NCBI GenBank assembly: GCA_013823945.1
Contig: PNMZ01000001.1
Coordinates: 620,001-684,000, forward strand
Origin: a bacterium
GTDB taxonomy: Bacteria > Armatimonadota > Fimbriimonadia > Fimbriimonadales > Fimbriimonadaceae
Reading direction: 5' to 3'
DNA: 64,000 nt
Below, in pieces: positions 60,109 to 64,000 of this stretch. The notes under the pieces were generated by a model. That model saw nothing but the letters and a program-made list of their open reading frames with translations, was not told where the DNA came from and did no database searches. Both the position numbers and the translations under genes were made by a program. The stretch's first letter is position 1, and each line of letters opens with the position of its first letter.

Positions 60109-61494
60109 ATGCGTAACGGACTACGACAAAGCACTGGCACCCGGCAAAGCCAAACCCAAAGGGTTGACCCCAAGGTCGTCCTGGGGAGCCATATGCTCCA
60201 ACTTTCGGGAATTGAACTCGAACAACTAATCCAATCCGAACTCATGGAAAACCCAGCCCTGGAACGATTGGATGACTTTGAGGACTCGATCAGCATTGAA
60301 GAAATCCTGCAGTCAGTGGCCCCGCAAGAACTGAAACCTGGAAGCACTGACCGCGAAGTGCAGCGGAGTCTCCCTAATGATTCTCCTGATGTCGATTGGC
60401 TTGATCTCGCTTCGTCCAACGATTCTCTCTGGGATCACCTCCTTGGTCAAATGCGGGTCCAAGTCGAAGAACATCAGCAGGACTTGGTGACCTACTTTGT
60501 TGGTTCCGTTAACGATAGAGGCTATCTCACCTGCACTGTCGAAGACGCCGCTCTCGATTGCCAAACAAGCCTCGAAGAAGCTGAAGCCGTCCTCGAAAAG
60601 CTCCGCACTTGCGAGCCCGCTGGAGTTGGTGCTCTTGATTTGCGTGACTGTCTCACTCTACAACTCCGTTCCGCCGACACTGACGCCGAACGCCTCGCCC
60701 GAATCATTCTAAAAAAGAACTGGGAAGAACTAGTAGCCCGCGACAAAAGAGCCATCTGCCGCATCTACAGCATCGACGAGGACACAGCTGAAGACGCCTT
60801 CGAGGTTATTCTCGGACTCAATCCATTTCCGGGCGAGTCATTCTCTCGCAACAGCTCCACGGGTATTTCAAAGCATAAGACAATTCCCGCCCAGCCCGAC
60901 ATCATCATCACGCTTGAAGAAGCTGGATACCTTATCGAAGTACCGGGAGCATCTCCAATCCACCTCCGGGTCAATCCAGAATATGAAAAGCGACAATCCA
61001 AGCTCAAGAAAGTTCGACGGGCCGATCCTGCCGAAGTGCGCCATCTCAACGAATTTGTTGATCGCGCCCACCGATTCATCGATGCTCTGACGCAACGTCG
61101 TCAGCAACTCGCCCGGATCGGCAAATATCTCGTCGAAAATCAAGGCGGCTTCGTCCGAACCGGTGAGTATCGATTCCTTGTCCCCCTCACCCGGAGCCAA
61201 GTCGCCAAAGATCTTAATGTCCACGAAAGCACCATCAGCCGGGCAACCGCTGGCAAGTTCGTTCAAATCGTCAACGGTGATACGGTGAACTTCGAAGTCT
61301 TCTTCAAGCCAGCCCTTCGCATCCAAAAAATGATCGAAGAAATTCTGGAATCCGAGAACCCATCAAGCCCTCTCAGTGATGAGCGCATCGCTCAAATGCT
61401 GGAAGACAAAGGGGTATCAGTGGCCCGGCGAACGGTTAACAAATACCGCGACCGTACAAAGCTCCTGAGTAGCCGTCTTCGCCGATCGGGGTAA
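60109..61494 (+). CDS. rpoN: RNA polymerase sigma-54 factor
   Basis: About 461 residues from ATG 60109, with GGGGAG 7 bases upstream. The Gln/Leu-rich region I (HMLQLSGIELEQLIQSELMENPALE) contacts activators. The core-binding region follows, then the helix-turn-helix (SQVAKDLNVHESTISRAT). The RpoN box is ARRTVNKYR (about 440-448), which reads the -24 promoter element. This factor needs enhancer-binding ATPases, none of which are in the window. In-frame starts further upstream would add residues without homology. Confidence 0.97.
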   Translation: MRNGLRQSTGTRQSQTQRVDPKVVLGSHMLQLSGIELEQLIQSELMENPALERLDDFEDSISIEEILQSVAPQELKPGSTDREVQRSLPNDSPDVDWLDLASSNDSLWDHLLGQMRVQVEEHQQDLVTYFVGSVNDRGYLTCTVEDAALDCQTSLEEAEAVLEKLRTCEPAGVGALDLRDCLTLQLRSADTDAERLARIILKKNWEELVARDKRAICRIYSIDEDTAEDAFEVILGLNPFPGESFSRNSSTGISKHKTIPAQPDIIITLEEAGYLIEVPGASPIHLRVNPEYEKRQSKLKKVRRADPAEVRHLNEFVDRAHRFIDALTQRRQQLARIGKYLVENQGGFVRTGEYRFLVPLTRSQVAKDLNVHESTISRATAGKFVQIVNGDTVNFEVFFKPALRIQKMIEEILESENPSSPLSDERIAQMLEDKGVSVARRTVNKYRDRTKLLSSRLRRSG

Positions 61495-61509
61495 GAACGT
61501 TTGGGGTGT

Positions 61510-62490
61510 TTACCACCGAATCAAGTTTGCACCCCAAACCAATCCTGCTCCAAAGCCTACTGTCAATACGATATCGCCGGGCTTCAACCGCCCGTCCCGC
61601 TCCGCTTCAAACAAAGCCAACGGGATCGAGCCCGCCGAAGTATTTCCATACTTTTCAATGTTCAAGAAAATCTTGTCCGAATCGAGCCCGATCTTTTTCG
61701 CCGCACTTTCAATAATCCGCACGTTCGCTTGGTGTGGAACAAAAAGTGAAACATCTGCCGCGGTCATTCCGGCCTTTTCAAGCACCTTGCTACACGCATC
61801 ACCCAAGGCATTCACAGCGAAGCGATAAGTCTCGCTCCCGTTCATGTAAAGGTAAGGTGACTCCTGTTCTTCAAGCGGCATAAAGGGGGGATATTTCGTC
61901 CGTCCGCTCAACATTGAAATATGGAATCCTCCCGAACCATCGCTGAAAAGAACGGTTTCTAAAACGCCTCGATCAGTGTCCTCGGTTGCCGAAATTACGG
62001 CCGCCCCCGCGGCATCGCCAAACAGAACGCACGTCGACCGATCCGACCAATCAACGTACTTAGTCAAGGTATCCACTCCGACCACCAAAATATGCTTCGC
62101 CTGGCCTGACCGAATCAATCCGTCCGCGACGGAGAGACTGTAAATAAATCCCGCACAGGCTGCACCAAGGTCAAATGCCGCGCATTGAGCCCCAATTTTG
62201 TCTTGAACCAAACACGCAACCGATGGGAAAACAAAGTCACCACTCACTGTCGCTACAATGACGAAATCGAGATCAGCCGCCGTAATTCCGGCCGCCGCAA
62301 TCGCTTCGTTCGCCGCTTTGATCGAAAGGTCAGACGCCAATTCGTCTTCTGCGCAGACCCGACGCTCTCTGATCCCCGTTCGAGAATGAATCCACTCATC
62401 ATTCGTTTCAACGATCTTTTCCAGATCGAAGTTGGTCATGATTTTGTCGGGCACCCCATGCCCGGTGCCCGTTATTACCGATCGAATCAT
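61510..62490 (-). CDS. fabH: Beta-ketoacyl-ACP synthase III
   Basis: A 326-residue enzyme that starts fatty acid synthesis by condensing acetyl-CoA with malonyl-ACP. The catalytic triad is Cys112 (GAACAGF), His253 (VPHQAN) and Asn283 (YGNTSAGS). GFGAGLVWGA near the end is the family glycine-rich signature. The start overlaps the plsX stop by 4 bases (ATGA). It is the last gene of yceD-plsX-fabH and is convergent with rpoN. Confidence 0.97.
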   Translation of the reverse strand: MIRSVITGTGHGVPDKIMTNFDLEKIVETNDEWIHSRTGIRERRVCAEDELASDLSIKAANEAIAAAGITAADLDFVIVATVSGDFVFPSVACLVQDKIGAQCAAFDLGAACAGFIYSLSVADGLIRSGQAKHILVVGVDTLTKYVDWSDRSTCVLFGDAAGAAVISATEDTDRGVLETVLFSDGSGGFHISMLSGRTKYPPFMPLEEQESPYLYMNGSETYRFAVNALGDACSKVLEKAGMTAADVSLFVPHQANVRIIESAAKKIGLDSDKIFLNIEKYGNTSAGSIPLALFEAERDGRLKPGDIVLTVGFGAGLVWGANLIRW

Positions 62491-63485
62491 TCTGCGTTTG
62501 TTCCTGCCAATTGACGCGCAACCCGTTCACGAGTTGTACCAACTACGTCCGCATCGACGCACTTGGCTGCATTCATGAGCGCATTATGAATCGCTTTTGC
62601 ATTACTGCGCCCATGACTAATAATGCACACTCCATTAAGACCAAGGAGTGGCGAACCCCCATACTCCGCATAGTCCATCTTATCTTTGAGTGGGCGCAAG
62701 GCGTTTTTCATAGGCAGAAAGAGTGCCTTTGCGGGCCCCTGGGGCACTGCTGCCCGGATTTCGTCCATGATGAACTCGGCGACACCCTCACATGCTTTCA
62801 GCAAGATGTTCCCAACAAATGCATCACAAACCACGACGTCAACTGGTTTCTTAAAAATATCTTTCCCCTCAATATTTCCTGCAAACCAAGCGTGCTCTTT
62901 TAGAAGGCCATAAGCTGCTTTGGCAAAGGCGTTCCCTTTAGCTGGCTCCTCCCCTATGTTTAAGAGGTGCGCCGTAGCCTGCTTGCGCCCCATCACCTGT
63001 TCAGCATAGGCTCTGCCCATAATCGCAAATTCCACCATGTGCTCCGGGTCAACGTCCGGTGACGCCCCGGCATCTAGCAGTAAAAATCGCCCGTGCTGGC
63101 ACGGGAAAACCGTTGCAATTGCCGGCCGATGAATCCCTTCAATTTGCCGCCATGCTAGCAAAGCTGCCGCTGTGCAAGCCCCTGTATTCCCCGCCGAAAC
63201 CATCGCATCCGCTTCTCCTTCTTTTACTAGCCGAGCCGAAACAGCAATCGAAGAATCCTTCTTCTGGCGCAACGCCGTTGTTGGCGTTTCGTCCATGTCA
63301 ATAACTTGGCTTGCCGGGATCACTCGGATATTCTTCGGCACCGATCCAGGCAAGAACTTGTTGATTTCTTCGGGAATTCCGACGAGCAGAATCTCACCAT
63401 CAATTAATGGAGCCGCCGATACAGCCCCCGCGACAATGGGTTCGGGTGCATGGTCGCCACCCATGGCATCAAGCGCAATTCTCAC
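62487..63485 (-). CDS. plsX: Phosphate acyltransferase PlsX
   Basis: A 332-residue enzyme making acyl-phosphate from acyl-ACP for phospholipid synthesis. MRIALDAMGGDHAPEPIV is the diagnostic N-terminus, and SAGNTGAC with FVGNILLKACEG are further family motifs. The start is GTG at 63485, overlapping the yceD stop as GTGA. It works with PlsY, which is not in the window. With fabH it links chain initiation to membrane lipid synthesis. Confidence 0.97.
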   Translation of the reverse strand: MRIALDAMGGDHAPEPIVAGAVSAAPLIDGEILLVGIPEEINKFLPGSVPKNIRVIPASQVIDMDETPTTALRQKKDSSIAVSARLVKEGEADAMVSAGNTGACTAAALLAWRQIEGIHRPAIATVFPCQHGRFLLLDAGASPDVDPEHMVEFAIMGRAYAEQVMGRKQATAHLLNIGEEPAKGNAFAKAAYGLLKEHAWFAGNIEGKDIFKKPVDVVVCDAFVGNILLKACEGVAEFIMDEIRAAVPQGPAKALFLPMKNALRPLKDKMDYAEYGGSPLLGLNGVCIISHGRSNAKAIHNALMNAAKCVDADVVGTTRERVARQLAGTNAE

Positions 63486-64000
63486 TCTTGTGTACTCCGG
63501 AACTGTTCTAGGACTTGCATCGCTGGGTGCCCTCCTTTTGATTCCAATGAATCATTTGTGACAGACTTTGGACATGGAGTATCCCAACTTCCGCTGCAAA
63601 GTGGCTGGGTCGGATAATTCACTAGCAAACCCTGCCGGCAGTATGCGTCCAGCATCAGTCCGTTCTTGTCAAACAACGGATATGCCTCGTCGCACACAAC
63701 CTCTGCGTACCCATCTGAAGCGTAACAGCTTGGAATCCCTTTGACAGGAAAATCGTCGTCCATGCGGAACTCAACATCATATTCCAACGGTTCTCCGCAT
63801 CGGGCACATTCCACCACAACCCTCGTTTTGAATTCTGCTTCAACAATTAGTGCATTACCAGTACTGACAGCTTCAATCCAGCCTGCCAGCGGTGCCAATA
63901 AATCAATATCTTCCTCTTCGTCCAAATCCGTTTCAATATCAAACGCCAATCGCTTGCCCGGATTTTGAACCGCCTCGTTCAAATCTACCAAACCGTGACG
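63482..64000 (-). CDS. YceD/DUF177 family protein (5' end may lie past the window)
   Basis: At least 169 residues. The paired cysteines in VVECARCGEPLEYDVEF are the DUF177/YceD mark, followed by a second C-x-x-x-G region (YCRQGLLVNYPTQPLC). A TTG at 63991 could be the start, but the frame stays open to the window edge and the likely N-terminus (as in family members that begin a few residues before L-x-E-x-x-x-x-P-G) may lie beyond. YceD homologues act in 23S rRNA accumulation and plastid ribosome biogenesis. In most genomes rpmF (L32) follows yceD, but here plsX follows at once. Confidence 0.85.
   Translation of the reverse strand, partial: RHGLVDLNEAVQNPGKRLAFDIETDLDEEEDIDLLAPLAGWIEAVSTGNALIVEAEFKTRVVVECARCGEPLEYDVEFRMDDDFPVKGIPSCYASDGYAEVVCDEAYPLFDKNGLMLDAYCRQGLLVNYPTQPLCSGSWDTPCPKSVTNDSLESKGGHPAMQVLEQFRSTQE

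Noticed and set aside
1-64000. CRISPR arrays, rRNA genes, insertion sequences and prophage genes
   Set aside because: No regularly spaced repeats, rRNA-like blocks, transposases, integrases or phage structural genes were seen on either strand.

Overview
The window is a dense chromosomal stretch of a diderm (Gram-negative type) bacterium with moderately high GC. About 60 genes can be supported, many joined by 4-base ATGA or GTGA overlaps. It carries LPS synthesis and export genes (lpxC, lpxD, lptC/A/B/F), outer-membrane assembly genes (bamA, an ompH/skp-like gene, tamB), a menaquinone-type methyltransferase, sigma-54, two PEP-CTERM proteins, and two families typical of Cyanobacteria and their relatives (a DUF3084 protein and an R3H/AAA ATPase). 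My inference is a member of the Armatimonadota, perhaps Fimbriimonadia. That rests on family content and gene style, not on a marker-gene comparison.

Layout. 1-1936: a FAD-dependent oxidoreductase cut by the left edge, and a VOC protein. 1991-5745: a hypothetical membrane-anchored protein, a HAD phosphatase, a polyprenyl diphosphate synthase and menG. 5937-11454: the R3H ATPase and alaS, flanked by repeat-rich gaps. 11455-12655: a DUF6614-like protein and an Ntn hydrolase. 12734-19304: a plus-strand run rlmN-lptC-lptA-lptB-lptF-DUF3084-RuvC-like. 19301-29232: a minus-strand run tamB-bamA-skp-lipoprotein-lpxD-lpxC. The two runs converge, so about 16.5 kb is mostly devoted to building the outer membrane. 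29252-34884: DinB, MFS transporter, redoxin, a selenocysteine-containing SelW/Rdx-like protein, HtrA, a tiny lipoprotein, a sirtuin and a GYF_2-like protein. 35084-37486: priA. 37552-39372: an AT-rich island of three hypothetical genes. 39446-41866: a sugar ABC binding protein fused to its permease. 41952-43324: two paralogous PEP-CTERM proteins. 43557-47730: recA-recX-ymdB-PKD protein-cdsA. 47720-47800: two parS sites. 47849-50440: valS. 50390-53978: recF-dciA-comEC-MBL on the minus strand. 54216-61494: RDD, DUF58, a secreted hypothetical, an acyl-CoA ligase, ribE and rpoN. 61510-64000: yceD-plsX-fabH on the minus strand.

The most notable observations are: (1) a selenoprotein gene with an in-frame UGA in a CxxU motif followed by a SECIS-like hairpin; (2) an LptC-like lipoprotein whose only plausible start codon is AUC; (3) an AT-rich insertion of about 100 residues inside alanyl-tRNA synthetase; (4) two exact parS palindromes close to recF and dciA, suggesting the replication origin is not far; (5) a solute-binding protein/permease fusion; (6) a strand-wide C-over-G excess that valS and the PEP-CTERM genes do not share.
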